The translations under genes and the position numbers were made by a program. A stretch of 64,000 nt of DNA from the NCBI RefSeq assembly GCF_003590095.1, contig NC_039482.1, forward strand, positions 9,255,657-9,319,656. Direction: 5' to 3'. This document shows positions 33,551 to 47,421 of this stretch, piece by piece (the first letter of the stretch is position 1; each line of letters opens with the position of its first letter). Source of the DNA: Trichoplusia ni. Taxonomy: Eukaryota; Arthropoda; Insecta; Lepidoptera; Noctuidae. The notes beneath the pieces are model-generated. The model saw nothing but the letters and a program-made list of their open reading frames with translations, was not told where the DNA came from and did not search any database.

Positions 33551-36500
33551 CTATTCACTCGGCACGTCAAACGAGTTGCTTTTGATCACGTTTGCGTAGT
33601 ACTTTGCTGACTGCCTCGGGGTGCGCTTGCGCTGGGGATCCGAGTAGTCCACCTCGTACAATCCGAATCTAACGCTGAAAAAGTAAAGACAAGAAATAAT
33701 CAGAACTACTTTCAATCAAACTAGGGTACGTTAAACCCTTGAACTTAGCAGAAAGTTATTAAACTACTGAAACAGTTATGTATCCAACTTTAGGTTTAAG
33801 GTTTTCAACCTCATTGCAATCATTTTAGGTTTCATTCCATGACTAAGGAATTTAATCCTTGTGTCACGGGGGGTTTACAAACATACAAATCAAATGCACA
33901 ACGACACAAAGACTCAGAACACGCATTCGTGGATCACACAAATGCTTGTCCTACGCGGGGATCGAACCAGCGACACGTCGCGCACAGTGGGCTTGGTGTG
34001 ATCAAACCTCAACCACTCGTTATCATGCTGTTTTTCTTCTGCTTCTTGCTGTGAAACGTCAGTTCTTTGAGAATAGTATTAACTTACGAATATCCGTACA
34101 TCCATTCAAAGTTATCCATGAGACTCCAGGCTGTGTAGTGAGTTACATTTATTACGTCTTCTTTAATAGCAAGTAACACCTGAAAAGATTCGTATGTTAA
34201 CTATATTTTCGTTTCACAAATTTTATTTTAGTAAAATTATTATTGGTGTTGTGACAGTACTTGAGCGGTGGCCTATGTTCAGCAGTAGACCTCGAGATAC
34301 TAAATTTAACCATTTGTAATAAGAACAACATTCTGACACAAGCGATAAAAAAATTTACCTCTTCGAAAGGAGCTAGCAATTATAGTGTTTTTTTTTTAAC
34401 TAAACCAGTGTGTATCACTGCTGGGCTAAAGCCTCCCCAAATCCATCCATCAGTTAGAAGGATCCCGCTGTAATTTCTTGTTAAATATAATGTGCGTATC
34501 ACCTGTGCAAGATATTTCTTGTAATAATTGACTCTGTCTTCATCCTGTAGACCAGAACTTGTGGCCATTCCGTTCTCAGTGATGACGTATTCCAGATCCC
34601 CGTAATTCTTCTTCAGCCAGTTTAATTGGCGGCGGATCGCTTCGGGATGCACCTGTATGTATGTTAATGATAATAATGTGTCATATACAAATGTAGATAG
34701 ATTGTTGTTCAATGTTAAACCTCTCGTTCATTATGAGCTAGATGAATGGGAGAAAACGACATTGCCTTAAACCGAAAGTAAGACAAAAAAATGGCCGCGA
34801 AATTTTCATTTTTTCTAAATTATTCAAGCTTCTTTCTTGGAGCGATTTGTACGGTGCAACATTTAAAATTAATGTATAACGTCAAAAATAATAATATTCT
34901 GAAAGCGACACCCTTATCAGAGATTTTTATTTTAGCACACACAAATAATCAAGTCACATGTACAAACACATCCAGGCTCAAAACAAGCGTTCATTTTGGA
35001 TCACACAAATGCAAACCTGTACCATTCGGCTATCCACATATTATTAGATTTACACGAATAGTCTGTAAACTCCGTATAATGTGTTACATGAACATACAGA
35101 CAACCAATTAACCGATGATTTCCCCCACTCATTAGCCTCCAGTAGTACAGCCCCGAGGTCCGCCGCGTCTGTCTGCGGCCAGCGATCAACTGTGTCCTCA
35201 GTCTTCGCCTTGATAAGTCGACTGGTGTAGAGATTGAAACCGTAGAAGTCATGGGTACCTACCATGGGCAAAATATAGGGGTTAACAAATTGAAATGTAC
35301 GGTATAATCCTACTAATATTATTTATTATTTAAAACGCAGAAGGTGAGGCGAATAATATTAGAGTACGTAGGAATATGTGGATTTTTTATATTCTTTCAA
35401 AAATAGGAAACGGATTTTATTAAAATTTTAACCGACATAGAAAGTATGGAATTGGAAAACATTTGAAATGTAGATAGAATTAAAAAAATATAAAAATAGA
35501 TTTGCAATAAAAAATAATATAGTCTAAATAAGAAATAGAATAAAAAATCTTCATGCTTTACAGCTAAAACTGACCACGATAATGTATTCATTACCTTTGA
35601 CCAACTCAATCTCTTCTTGTGTAAATGGCGGAAGTACAGATTTGAGTAATCCTCGTTTCTTGCTGAGCTCTTCCACTGCTTTCTCTAAAGCTGGTGGCCA
35701 GCCTCCTTCCTCTGAAAATATGGGATGCGAATATCTACCAGCCTGCAAGATAGAATGACGCTTTAAGTACGCTGTAACACATGAATTGACATAAAGTCAC
35801 CTTTTATGCAGATTTTTTTTAAGTTAAGTATATTATCGACTGGAAGCACAATTTTGTGATGGAGGGTAACCATTACCGGAACAGGATAGGTTATTTAGCA
35901 TCCGCAAAATACTCACACTAGCCTGCATGGCAATGTCGGCGAGATCTTTGTCAGAGTCTGTAGCGGGTTCGATCCAAAGCAGGTGTTGAGCCAAGGATAC
36001 CTTTCCTGTGAATAAATGTAATAAGAATAAGTAAAACCAGTATGAACCTTTAGAATATTCACCCATATCAGGAATGCAAAATAAATTAATATAAAATATA
36101 ATTTTACGATGGATGCATAAAGAATGGTGGCGATTTTAGTAAAAAAGGTTATGTTTCTTACAATAAATTTATTCATTCAGTATTCATTCTTCATTATAAC
36201 AAAAAAAGGAGACCCTCATTAAAGAGACATAATTTTTGATCAGAAAATTCTGCTTTTACAGCAGCATTCTAGAACTTACCGTGATACTTTGCCTTGAACT
36301 CCTCATCATAAACCCTCCAAGCCTTAGCATGGGCCATTAAAATGTACTTATTGCACAAATAAGCCCCGAAGTAAGGGCTGTATATCGCAGGAGGGTTGTA
36401 ACCAGCCTTGTACGTCATGTCACAGATGACGATCGGCTCATTGATGGTCAGCCACATCTTCACGCGGTCGCCAAAGAGGGAGAAGACAACCCTCGCGTAG

Positions 36501-39237
36501 TCCGCGAACCAGTCGGCAATGAGGGGGTTGGTCCAACCACCTGGTGAGTAGAAAACAGTTTGATAAATATTGAATACTCTTTTTATTTCTTGTAACAACA
36601 CCGCATAGAACTTCAGGTATTGGGATTAAAGGAAGCTTAAAGTCACTTATACCTTGATGATTAAATTCTAATTCAAAGTTGGAATTCACCGTTCAAGCAA
36701 CCACAAAAAGTGGATTAGCCTATAGCGAGTTTAACAGTTCCTGGCAATGAGCTTTTTTTTCTTAAAGCACGACTGAGAAGTACGAAAATAAACAAAAAGA
36801 TGACAAATGGGAAATTAATCAAAGCCTAATCATTTTTTTCTCATATTTACCAAGATCCTGAAGACTTTGGGGTAAATCGAAGTGGTAGAGCGTAATCATT
36901 GGCTCTATACCCTTCTGTAGTAGACCGTCGATCAGTTTGTTATAGTAGGCCTTCCCATCTTCACTGATCTTGTAGTCAAAACCTTTGGGGAGAAGGCGAG
37001 GCCACGATATGGAGAACCTGAGTAAGGGTAAATCACAGGGGGGTGACAGTTTGTACAAAAATATAAAAAAGCGACTCTCGCACTAATTAATTTAAAACAT
37101 TCAAACAAGCGCAGAACATCGAGAATCAGAACAAGCATTTGTGAGTCACGCAAATGCTTGTCTTACGCGAGGATCGAACCCATGACAAGTCACACTGACT
37201 GACAACTCGAGAATCAGGCATTCTGACTTCTAATTTTTGAAATAATACTATACTAGATTTACTAAAAGAAGTTATATAAAAGGGGGAAAAACAATGTTAC
37301 GTCACTTCACACATCAGATACTAAGCGCCCCTTGATTTGTCGGGATCCCGTCATATAATAGACGTTACCTATAGTAATGCAAGCCCAACTCCGCAGCCAT
37401 CTCGATGTCTCTCTCCCAGTTGTTGTAGGAGTCGCAGGCGACGTCTCCGGTATCGTGGTTCAGGATCATGCTGCGTGGGCCATGGCTGTAGTGATCCCAA
37501 ATACTCTCGCCTTTATCTGTAGTAAAAATATTAATTCGGAAGTGAACATTCTGCTCTAATCAAGATTAATTTCTACAACTTTTCGCCGTTTGAAAATGTT
37601 TTAATGAATGGCACTGGCATTTCGGTTCGGTTAGAGACGTGACTTTCTTTTACCAGTAAATGACTCGACAAACATAGTAATAAAATTAATAGGACATTCT
37701 AATCAATGCAGGTAACAAAATAGTCTGAAACTAATATTAAACAATTCAAATCATTTATTGGAACAAGAACCAGTAACTCACATTAACTGTGAGTTAACAG
37801 CCGCATTAGTTAATGAAAAACTATTTAACTAGTATTTGTCTCGTTTTGAAAAGAGTGGAACACCGTTAGTAACACCCTAAAATTATAGTGTTTACAGAAT
37901 CTTCAAAGGCCTACAGGCGATTTCAAACATTTCACCAGGTTGTGCATTAAGTATACAATAAGAAGAAGCCCTTAGGCAACTGGCGAGGTCTCTGTTGCTG
38001 TTGATTATGATAAGGAGAAACTCGCAAGGCCCTACATTTTGACTTACCACTGACATTCCAAGCCCCTTCCACCTGGTAAGCAGCTGTCGCCGCTCCGAAC
38101 TTGAATCCTGGCGGGAAGGTCAGGTCTGAGGCAGACGACAGTCCCAACAAAGCGCTGCGGAAAATGAATAATGTGGAAATATAAATCAATCATATATTAT
38201 GGGAAAATTTTAATATCCTGACAGACGAACACACATCGGAGCCTAAGTATAAAGGTTCCAGTTTTACCCTTCTAATAATAAATATTAATATTATTTATTA
38301 TTGTTTAAATATTTCTTTTCGTAATAATTTGTAGGCAAGACATTGTAATGCGTCATCACAGCTAGATGTGATACAACATCTCGTAAATATGATTCACGTG
38401 AGACAATCATGTTATAAATTAAGATCATTTGCATTTAATATCAATAAATCTTATGTTATCAAGATCATGCTCGTAAAAACTTGTCTAAGAATATTTCTTA
38501 TGGAAATAGATAGATATTTTAAGTTGAAAAATATTGAAGCTGAACTTTCCTTAAAAAGATAAAAATGAAAATAACAAATGACAAAGCACCTTGAACAGAA
38601 ATGTAAAGACTGATAATAATTGATCTCATATCCCATTTTCCCACCCACTTTCAACCCTCACAACTTTTAAACGACTTAACAGATTTTTATCAAACATGTC
38701 CAAGAATACGTGCACATAATTCACCTTAAATGAAACTAAATTAAAATCGCTCAATCCATTCGGTGGCTATGATTCCACAGACAGACAGACAGACAGACAG
38801 AAACATGAAACTTATGTATATCATCCTACTTTTTGCGTCGGTGGTTAAATATTGTACTACGAACAAGTGGAATAAAATTCAGTCCAGCACTCAAGTGATG
38901 GTCAATGAACAATATACAAGGTATGTTTTCTCAGCGAATTATAATAATTTAGCTCAAGAATGTATCACTGCTAGGCACAGGCCTTTTCACGTAAAGGAAA
39001 GATTTGAGCTTTAATAAGCTCGATAGCTCACTTTTTAGCAAAATAAAAGCAAAAAACCAGATTTCTGAAATTATCAAAATTATTCTAGTATAAAAAATAG
39101 TTAATTATTCTAAGATTGGCTTTTTTTTAACAACATTAATTTAAAAAAAACACACATTTATAAACTACTCTTTGAAAATTCTTTACAAAAATATCTTGTA
39201 TATTTTACCTGAACGCGACTGCAGTGAACGAAAACAT
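33551..39237 (-). CDS. GH1 beta-glucosidase-like gene F, complete
   Basis: Exons 5' to 3': 39209-39237, 38048-38154, 37369-37516, 36851-37017, 36280-36540, 35917-36005, 35595-35742, 35098-35258, 34503-34652, 34088-34179, 33551-33674, giving 491 residues. Exon 1 (MFSFTAVAF) is found by its 29-nt length, phase-2 GT donor and hydrophobic reading; spliced, it gives MFSFTAVAFSALLGLSS. Exon 2 holds FKFGAATAAYQVEGAWN. Acid/base Glu is in LTINEP, nucleophile in VITENG, glycone loop in NFEWMYGY, where Asp of DGY is Tyr. The usual N-H-Y after exon 8 start is N-L-Y. The tail is DVPSE. It is a predicted secreted beta-glycosidase. An in-frame ATG at 38187-38189 before exon 2 is an alternative start, but it needs read-through of a good CGCAG acceptor. 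SINE A copies sit in introns 3 and 10. Exons 2-11 are firm, exon 1 likely. Confidence 0.9.
33870..34025 (-). mobile_element. SINE family A copy in intron 10 of gene F
   Basis: The plus strand has CATTCGTGGATCACACAAAT, TGCTTGTCCTACGCGGGGATC and CGAACCAGCGACACGTCGCG, the reverse complement of the SINE A B-box region and body. It is one of the better preserved copies. Confidence 0.65.
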
Positions 39238-39915
39238 TTTGACGACTATTTTTAGAAAATTGTTAACGAAATTTATAAACTAATTATTTAGATTTTATCT
39301 GGCTGTGTTCAAATATATTATTTTGTTACACAAAAGCTATTGTATGCGAGTGTCCAAGTTTTGACATTTCAATGAAGATACCTTGAATAGGATTAATTCA
39401 ATTGTGTCATTTTTAGATAACTAATTATAAGAATTAAAAAATAGTATAAAAAGTTAAAATTTATGATAAAAAACTTATTAAAAATAAGGAAATTAATTTT
39501 ATCTGTGAATATGTATGTATACATACATTTTCTAATGATTTGTTGTACAAAAAAAAATACAAAATAATTGAAAACCGGTCAAGACAGACTCGCGGCTCTG
39601 AAGGTTCCGTATAGGTATCATCTGCGAAAATTGTCAAGATATCACGGTTCAAGAAATACAGCTTGGTGACGGACTGATGGACAGCAAAGCCTCATTAATA
39701 AGATACGGCGTACAGTTTACTCGTTGATTGCGGAAATCTAAAATGAGAAGTTAGTCGCTTTAAAAAAATCTTTTTAGTGAAGCTTCCGTCGACGACTAAA
39801 CTGTTTAGGTACACTTAGTGTTTGTCTAGTTCCTAATTCTCGAGGACAATTTATAGAAAAATAAAAAGAAGTTACACAACAAATATTTATTAAATATCAG
39901 ACCAATTTCAATGTA
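39238..39915. other. Intergenic region between F (5') and G (3')
   Basis: AT-rich. It holds the presumed F promoter side and, on the minus strand, a poly(A) signal AATAAA for G (39886-39891), 25 nt after the G stop. A fragment near 39570-39612 (GGTCAAGACAGACTCGCGGC, AAGGTTCCGT) resembles one end of the repeat at 53970. Confidence 0.5.
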
Positions 39916-42900
39916 TTACGATAGCGTAATATCGTTGTAATTCGAGGGTATATCCAAAGAGCGGTTCTTGATAACGCTTGCGTAGTAGTAGGCGGACTCG
40001 CGAGGCGTGCGCGTGCGCTTCGGGTCGGTGAAGTCCACCTCGTACAGACCGAACTTAATGCTGAAACAAAACAAAAACCAAGCATAAGTCGACTTCTTCG
40101 GCATCATTTAAGTAATCTGCTACTAATGAAACTCGTTAAAAATGTCTAAGGATTTTGGAGTACATGTTTTTTTCCGGATTTTTTAGCTTCCATTATAAAT
40201 AGAAAGCCGGCAACCGGCAAAAACGGCATATTTTAACTTTACTCACGTGTAACCATCAGCCCATTCAAAGTTATCCATGAGCGTCCAGGCTGTGTAGTGG
40301 GTAACGTTCACGCCATCTTCATGAATTGACAGCAAGACCTGAAAACACAAATATCACCTTGGTAATAGATCAATGATAAGTTGGACTAGAAATAAATTGG
40401 ATCTGAACCCGCCCGCACATACGGCGGGGATCACTCTGTAACTGCGACTGCAATTCGACGTCACCTTGCGACAAACTACGCTTACTTGCTTGACTACATT
40501 TTGGCATTGTCAGGCTTGTACACTGCACACTGTGCAGGCAAACGCTAGCCGTGTGTCCATATTTTAGTGAATAAAAATCATCAATAACTCACACCCACTA
40601 CTCAAGCACACACAGGTCATCTTCAAGATAACCTTTCCTTGAACTGGGAGGGTTCCCCATAATTGTTCAATCATTTATTTGGATACCTGTTCCAGATGCG
40701 TTTTGTAAAAGTCGACTCTCGTGGTATCGTTGAGACCATCATACGTGGGGAGTCCGTTTTCTGTGATCATGATCTCCAGGTCACCATACTGCTGCTTCAG
40801 CCACGCCATCTGCTTGCGGAGACCTTCAGGGTTCAGCTGAAAGTATTAAAGACATAGGTTAGATATTTCTTCCTATATGCATGTTCGTTCTAATCATATA
40901 TAATACTGCGCCTATGGATAAGTTGAACTATCTCAAGTACTTACGTAGAACCAGTAAACTACGGAGACGTCCCAACTGTCTGCTTTAAGTGTCTTCCCGT
41001 GTAGGTCTGGGGCGTCTCCGAAGGGCCAGGCTGTCAGCTCCTCGTCGGGAAGAGCTCGTGTAGTGGTTCATGCCGTAATAGTCGTATGTTCCTGTAAAAT
41101 AGATACACTGGTAAAATAACTAACTTTCCAGATGCCTGCAGATTGACTGGACAGGGGGACAGGGTGGCAACAACTGTGTGAAACATGTCGAAGTTTCTAT
41201 TGTTCCATAACACAAGCATTTTTCTGATCCACGGATTGGCACTAAGTCTAGTTACCTTTCTGAAATCTGTGAATTCTTGAAACAAAACGCGACAAAGGCC
41301 TTTAACAACTTTTTGATCAAGATTCTTTTTTCTCAAGCATAAACTTTAAATCAAAATCCCCTTACCTTTAACCAACTCAATTTCTTCTTTTGAGAACGAC
41401 GGGAAGGTAGACCTGGGATATCCTTTCTCTAAGCAAACTTTAGCGATAACTTCCTCCACGCCTGGCGGCCAGCCTCCTGCCTCGGAGAAGATTGGGTGGG
41501 AGTATCTCCCCGCCTGAAAACAGGGCTTCAGTTAAGTGAGCTGACTTTCAGAATGGATATCAAAGATTTGAGATGAAATGAACTACTTAACTAACCGAAT
41601 TTTGTAGGGCAAGTTCTGCAAGGTCGGTGTATTCTTCTGAATAAGGTTCGAACCACAATAAATGGTTGGCTAGAGATACTCTTCCTGTAAAATAATAAGG
41701 GTCATAACTGAGAAATACCGTAATAATTTTAATCTTTGTATATTTGGATTTGATCAACTCATGAAGATTTAAGTCAGAGCAGCATACTTAACTCAATAGC
41801 TCTTTGCATTTCTTTGAAAGTTGTTAAATTAAGTGATAACAAAATAGGTTATGTTTCTGTGTAATAAAAAAATTCTTACCATTATACTTAGGCTTGAATT
41901 CCTTATCGTAAAGCCTCCATGCCTTAGCATGGGCCAACAAGATGTTTTTGTTACATATGTAGGATCCAATATCAGGGCTGAGATATCCGGGGGCAGATAC
42001 TCCTGAGTTGTAAGTAGCGTCGCATATGACTATGGGCTCATTGACCGTGAGCCACAGCTTGACGCGGTCGCCGAAGTGCGTGTACACAACCCGCGCGTAG
42101 TCCTCGAACCAGTCCGCGATGAGGGGGTTAGTCCAGCCACCTGGAAGAATAGTTTTGATTAGAAAACTTCATGGGAGATGGAGTAAGTTTATAACTACAT
42201 GGTGTTCAAGACGTGGACAATCTCCATAGGCCAAGGATGAGAAGGGCAAAAGATATAAAAAGATCCAGAAGAAGAAGAAATAGGATTGGTGTGAAGGTCA
42301 AGAGATACAGGAGAATGGTATAAACAAGGGGATACCTATGCCCAGCAGTGACTTATTCAAGTCTGACGACGAAGATATGAAATTGAACCTGACCGAACTA
42401 ACTAGATACAGATGGCATCCTCACCTAATTCCTGCAATGGTAGTGGCAGGTCCCAGTGGTATAAAGTAATCATAGGTTCGATGGCCTTCGCCCGGAGACC
42501 GTCGATCAGCTTGTTGTAGTAGTTCACTCCGTCTTCACTGATCTTGTTGGGGAAGCCAGTGGGGAGGATGCGAGGCCAGGATAGCGAAATTCTAGAAAAT
42601 AAAAGCATTGAGATGAGAAAATAAAGTTAACGTAGCTATAAAATATCGCTTAAAGCAAAATCAATATTTTAGATTTTGCTTTAGGAGATTTTTATGACTC
42701 TATGTAATTTAAATTATTATAAGTAAGGTTTTTTTTCAAGGACTTTTAAATCGTTACAATACTGGCTCTCGGCATATTTTTATAGGCAAACCTGGGAAAT
42801 ATTAAACGCATATCACAATATAATAAATGCTTGTTTGGGACCATGCTATTTTTTTAATTTGATTGACAAAACAAAATTTTTGTTTGTACAATGTAAATTC

Positions 42901-43189
42901 CAATTCCACTACATAAAAATAGAGTACTTATAGAAGAGTGTACAACACAGGCAATTTCTCCGAATAAAGATAAGCTATCTGACAAACAATACCATACAAA
43001 TCAAATTAACGTCATCAACTGTCATAGATATTGTATCAGAGGTTTTGACAATACACTAGATGAATGGATAAAAGTAAATACATCGCATTAAAATAGAAAT
43101 GGAATAGAAACATTCAAAATGATAGAAGTGACATTTCGACAAGTGTCGACATGAACTTTATAAAAAATCCCGCATTAAGGAATTTAATC

Positions 43190-43350
43190 ATTGTGTCGCG
43201 GGGGTTTCACAAACATTCAATTCACATACACAAAAACACCCAGACGCAGAACGTGCATTCGCGGATCACACAAACGCTTGTCCTACGCAGGAATCGATCC
43301 CGCGACACTTTGTTTGACATGATGACGTCAAATACTCGGCGGTCCGTGCA
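43190..43350 (-). mobile_element. SINE family A copy in intron 3 of gene G
   Basis: The plus strand has CACACAAACGCTTGTCCTAC, GAATCGATCCCGCGACAC and ATACTCGGCGGTCC, the reverse complement of a SINE A head with its A-box side at the right. Confidence 0.6.
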
Positions 43351-44809
43351 GGATTATGACGTGGAGTACATTCTTAATTAAAAATCTCGGTATTTAGTAC
43401 ATTTGAGCATATTGTTCCGTGTTAGAGCTTGAAAAGAGGTATCTACATGCTCTTGTGTATACCTGTAATAGTCAAGCCCCAGTTCAGCAGCCATCTCCAC
43501 ATCCCTCTCCCAGTTGTGGTAGGAGTCGCAGGCGACGTCTCCATTGCTCAAGTCCACGATCGTAGCCGGGTCGTCATGAACGAACTTATCCCAAATACTA
43601 ACACCTTTGTCTGTAAAGAAGATTAAAGTGGTGCTTAAGAAGAATTTGCAGATGCACCAGATAAAGGGTTACTGTAAATGTGGCTGAACTTAATGTTTAC
43701 TGTACGGACATTTTTAGACATGTTATACAGCTTAAGCGGATGACATTTAAGTTATCCTTAAAGTGATCTTAAGATGAAAGATGTTGTATTCTACCTTATT
43801 GAGACTTGAGTGAACTATTGAGCTTGACTCTAAACTAATTTAACGATTTTTTGCGGTCCGTAAAATCAATATTGTGGTTAAGCAACGGACATGGACATTC
43901 TTACGGCCATTTTGAGAACAACAGTTTGAGAATAGGTATCCACAAATCAAGCTTGAATAATATATTACTAAGGATTTTGTAGGGATTAATACTTGTTTGA
44001 ACTTAACCTATGTTGACTTACCGCTGACATTCCAAGCCCCCTCGACTTGGTACGACGCAGTAGCTGCTCCGAACTTGAACCCTGGAGGAAACTCCAGGTC
44101 TTTGGCACAGCATCCTGCTGCTACAGCGCTGCACACCGAAAAACAATTGTTTTACATTTTAGATCCCTAAGATTGCCTTCAACGAAAAAGGTCCCTGGTA
44201 GTACCGATCTATGATAAAAATTTAGTGTTATTTTTTATTTTAATTAAGTCATTTTTGGGGAGCTCGAGGCTAAGCAATAGCTGCAGAACGCTTGGCGCGT
44301 CTGCACTGATGATTTTGACAAAATCGAAACGAGTTCCTCCGTATTTTGTAACGTTCGTTAGAATTTGGGTCCCGATTGTGGATTTGGGTATTCCTACATC
44401 TACGCGGTGCTAACTTAGTAAGGGATGTCATGGTTTCAAGTAACTGAGTCGTGGAGGTCATATAGGCTGTCGTCTAATGTAGAACATCAGTACTTAAGTA
44501 CGACAGTTTCGTAACACAATAACAACATGTATGAACAAGTGATTGGCTTGGTTTTGGTTAAGTATTAAGTACCATGTTTTTCTGAATGAATGCTGAGTGA
44601 ATAGATTAGTTGATTTGTGACGCTGTCGCATATTTTGACAGATTGAAGGAGACGGATTAGATATCAAGTGGGCGGCCTTTTCTTTAGATCTCTGAAGAGA
44701 TTAGGTTGTATTATATCACCGAGTATTAAGTATTATGATAGGGAATTACATACAACTAGAATTAAATACCTGCAATTATATGTTTTTTATATAAAAGATG
44801 GCTGGCAGG

Positions 44810-44912
44810 AGCTGGATGTGAGCAGCCGAAGATAGATCTCGATAGTGTGCAATTGGGGAGGCCCATGTCCAGCAGTGGATGAATATGGACTAATGATGAT
44901 GATGATGATATA
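44810..44912 (+). mobile_element. LINE 3' tail with (GAT)n
   Basis: GGCAGGAGCTGGATGTGAGC leads to GGGAGGCCCATGTCCAGCAG and ends ATGATGATGATGATGATA. It matches the 3' end of the LINE type at 66-500. It is in intron 1 of gene G, on the opposite strand. Confidence 0.6.
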
Positions 44913-47362
44913 TTTTTTTTTTGTAAATGACAGTTTGATGCCAAAAAAAAAAAAAAATTAAGACAAACATCTTTAACGTCTGGTGATATTACCTTGTTTA
45001 TGTCAATTTTTGTTTATTCAAGTGCTCATAATAATTTTAATAAGTGTGAATTAATGACACGTTTTTTGTCATAGAATAATTAATTACACGACTGTTCAAA
45101 CACAAGTGGCCCGAAAATGATTGTCATGTTTGATACATTTTATTGATTTAATGAAAGAAAAACACGTGTCCAATATTTCATGGAAATGATCTGAATGATT
45201 CATTAGTGAATTAAAAATGCTATTTATTTTCGAAATCGAATGTAATTTGTTTGAGAGAAAAAAACAGCACTCAAACGAGAAAACTGAATGAAAAATGATA
45301 TTAGTAGGTGTAGACGTGTAGTTCAAAAAATACTGGTATCGAGAGCCTCTTTCTTACTAGAAAAGCGCAAGATACGTAATAATAAATTTCAAAACAACAA
45401 TGTGAAGTTTAATTGTTATTCTCCAAGAAAAATCCAATTTCCGAGACAAAAATATGTTTAGATCACATAAGAAATTACCAAGTTTTGCATTCAAGGCTCT
45501 GCTATTTTATTTAACTGCTTCAGCTATTTTCTTGCTTCCAAACATTTCGTAAAGCTACCCCCGGTGTTAAGGGCAAATAGATCTCTTAAATTAATTGTCT
45601 AATCAATGATCCCGACTATGATTAATTAATTGCAAACCTAAATATATGATGGCAAATAAATGATTCTTATTCTTATTCTTAAAACAAACAAAAAAAAAAG
45701 CCCCTGACATGGAATTTGACAGACGGTCAAGTTATTTATGCATGCTTAGGACATATTAGTTACACGAATAAAATCAATTTCAGCTTCTATCCACCAGAGG
45801 GAAAATCTTTCACCAAGAAAAAAAAGACTTATCAAAAAACGAATTTCAAACTAGATTTAAATTAAAATCAAGATGACATCATTGAGATCATTATCTTTGA
45901 CATGATAAGATGTAACAAGAGAAAATCTAGATTTTAATTATTGGAATCTGAAATGTCCAACCCGCAGGAGGCTAGCGTGGTGATCGAAGCTCAAACATTC
46001 CTTATATTAAGTGCATATATACTTAAATGCAGTACCTACATGTAGTGGCATTTATAGGCCTATATTTATTACGCATATAATAATACTTTATTTAATTACA
46101 CATTCCTTGCGGATCCATACGTTCGTATTTATCGTGTATTTTTTTTAAATACTATGCATAATTTTCGGCTTACCTGAAAACGACTGCCAGGAACCAGATC
46201 ATGGTGGATACTATTTCACTTATCGGCGATTAACATTTTATGAAATACATTTGTCAAAATAAATTTTATGTAGGCACGACCGCAGATAAGTATTAGGCTT
46301 GTTACACACGTAAAACGAACAGGAAGTTATTTATTTCACTAGGTTTATTTTTTTTTTCTATTGTTGGCTGTACTACTACCTACACCATATAATACAAAAG
46401 GTGGTCAAATGTAGTTACACAATATGAATTACGGCTGCGTCTTTTGACTTTCAAAAAGTAGGCACTTACGTAAAGGTATATACGAAATGTGGGATTGGTA
46501 TCTACGTATATAATTATACACCGTGAGTTTTTAGTCGTCTTACAAAAGCAGCCCAGTTCATGTATCCAATGACTAGAACACGTTCATGATCAAAAAAATA
46601 GGTATTTATGAGAATTGAATAAATTTAAAATGCAATTTTTATTCAATATTATGATGCAATTCGTAGTTTTTTAGAAACACAGCTCTGTTGCGAGCGCGGT
46701 CCGAGCCTTGTAACAATGGTAAGGGGCGCGGGCGGCGGCGTTTTTATCATTTTTAAGAGTATGTTTCAGATTTCTCTTGTTTCATTTTTCTTCGTACCTA
46801 TTATCTTAGTTGATGAAAAAAAGATAATAATCGCGCCTAGGGGTATTTTACGTCGGGCATGAACTGGGCTGCTTTTGCAAGACCACTAAAAAATCACCGT
46901 GTATACGAAGATGCGATGTGATCGCGCGTGGTGGAATTTGACGGCAAAATGTGTTCCGTATGTATATTTCCGTATTTCTGAAACACTCCTGAGAAACGGT
47001 AAAAGAAATCATCATGATTTTGAAATCTCGAAGCGAAGTGAGCTAACGTTTTAAGGTAATCAATATCTAAATCTTCCTTATATCGAAAGAAGTCTTTGCC
47101 CAGCAGGGGGACAAGCGTTCAATTGAGACAAGTCAACACGCAGATGAACTTTACTAGACTAAGTTCTTATAAAAAAAATATCCAAAGATATTTGAAAAAC
47201 GTCTTATCGATGAAAAAATATAAGTGAAGTTAGACAGACAGACAACAACAGACAAATATACATTTCACGTAAATTAATAATCACCCAATTTGTGATTGAG
47301 ATTTCTGTGTACAAAGTCATAGTACCTACATAGTCATAATTAGTACTACGAAGTAACAAGTG

Positions 47363-47421
47363 CCTATGGACAAATTCGTTCCTTTTGGGATAGGCCCAAA
47401 AGGAACGAATTTGTCTATAGG
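47363..47421. repeat. 27-bp near-perfect hairpin with 5-nt loop
   Basis: CCTATGGACAAATTCGTTCC continuing to TTTTGGG, loop ATAGG, then the complement with a single G/A difference that would pair as G-U in RNA. A further 3 bp (GTG/CAC) pair beyond a one-base bulge. It is isolated in the intergenic region between G and H with no obvious transposon around it. Confidence 0.9.

Larger units (their letters stand above)
39916..46202 (-). pseudogene. GH1 beta-glucosidase-like gene G, frame broken in exon 8
   Basis: Exons 5' to 3': 46174-46202, 44022-44128, 43463-43610, 42425-42591, 41880-42140, 41596-41684, 41366-41513, 40945-41091, 40687-40836, 40247-40338, 39916-40060. Exon 1 reads MIWFLAVVF and joins AVAAGCCAKD. 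NEP (LTVNEP), the nucleophile MITENG and NFEWADGY are all present. Exon 8 is 147 nt where B, D and E have 164 and F and H have 161. A 17-bp loss after the NHYTSS codons shifts the frame, and an in-frame TAA follows at 40985-40987. The frame from exon 1 would give 351 residues with the acid/base but without the nucleophile Glu. Exons 9-11 stay open and the last has seven extra codons (tail NYNDITLS). So it is a recent pseudogene, null allele or assembly error. It is closest to gene I, also in the promoter. Confidence 0.87.

Noticed and set aside
38155..38189. Start of gene F at the ATG 38187-38189 directly before exon 2
   Set aside because: The sequence before exon 2 ends in CGCAG, an acceptor used in all paralogs, and a fitting 29-nt exon exists at 39209-39237.
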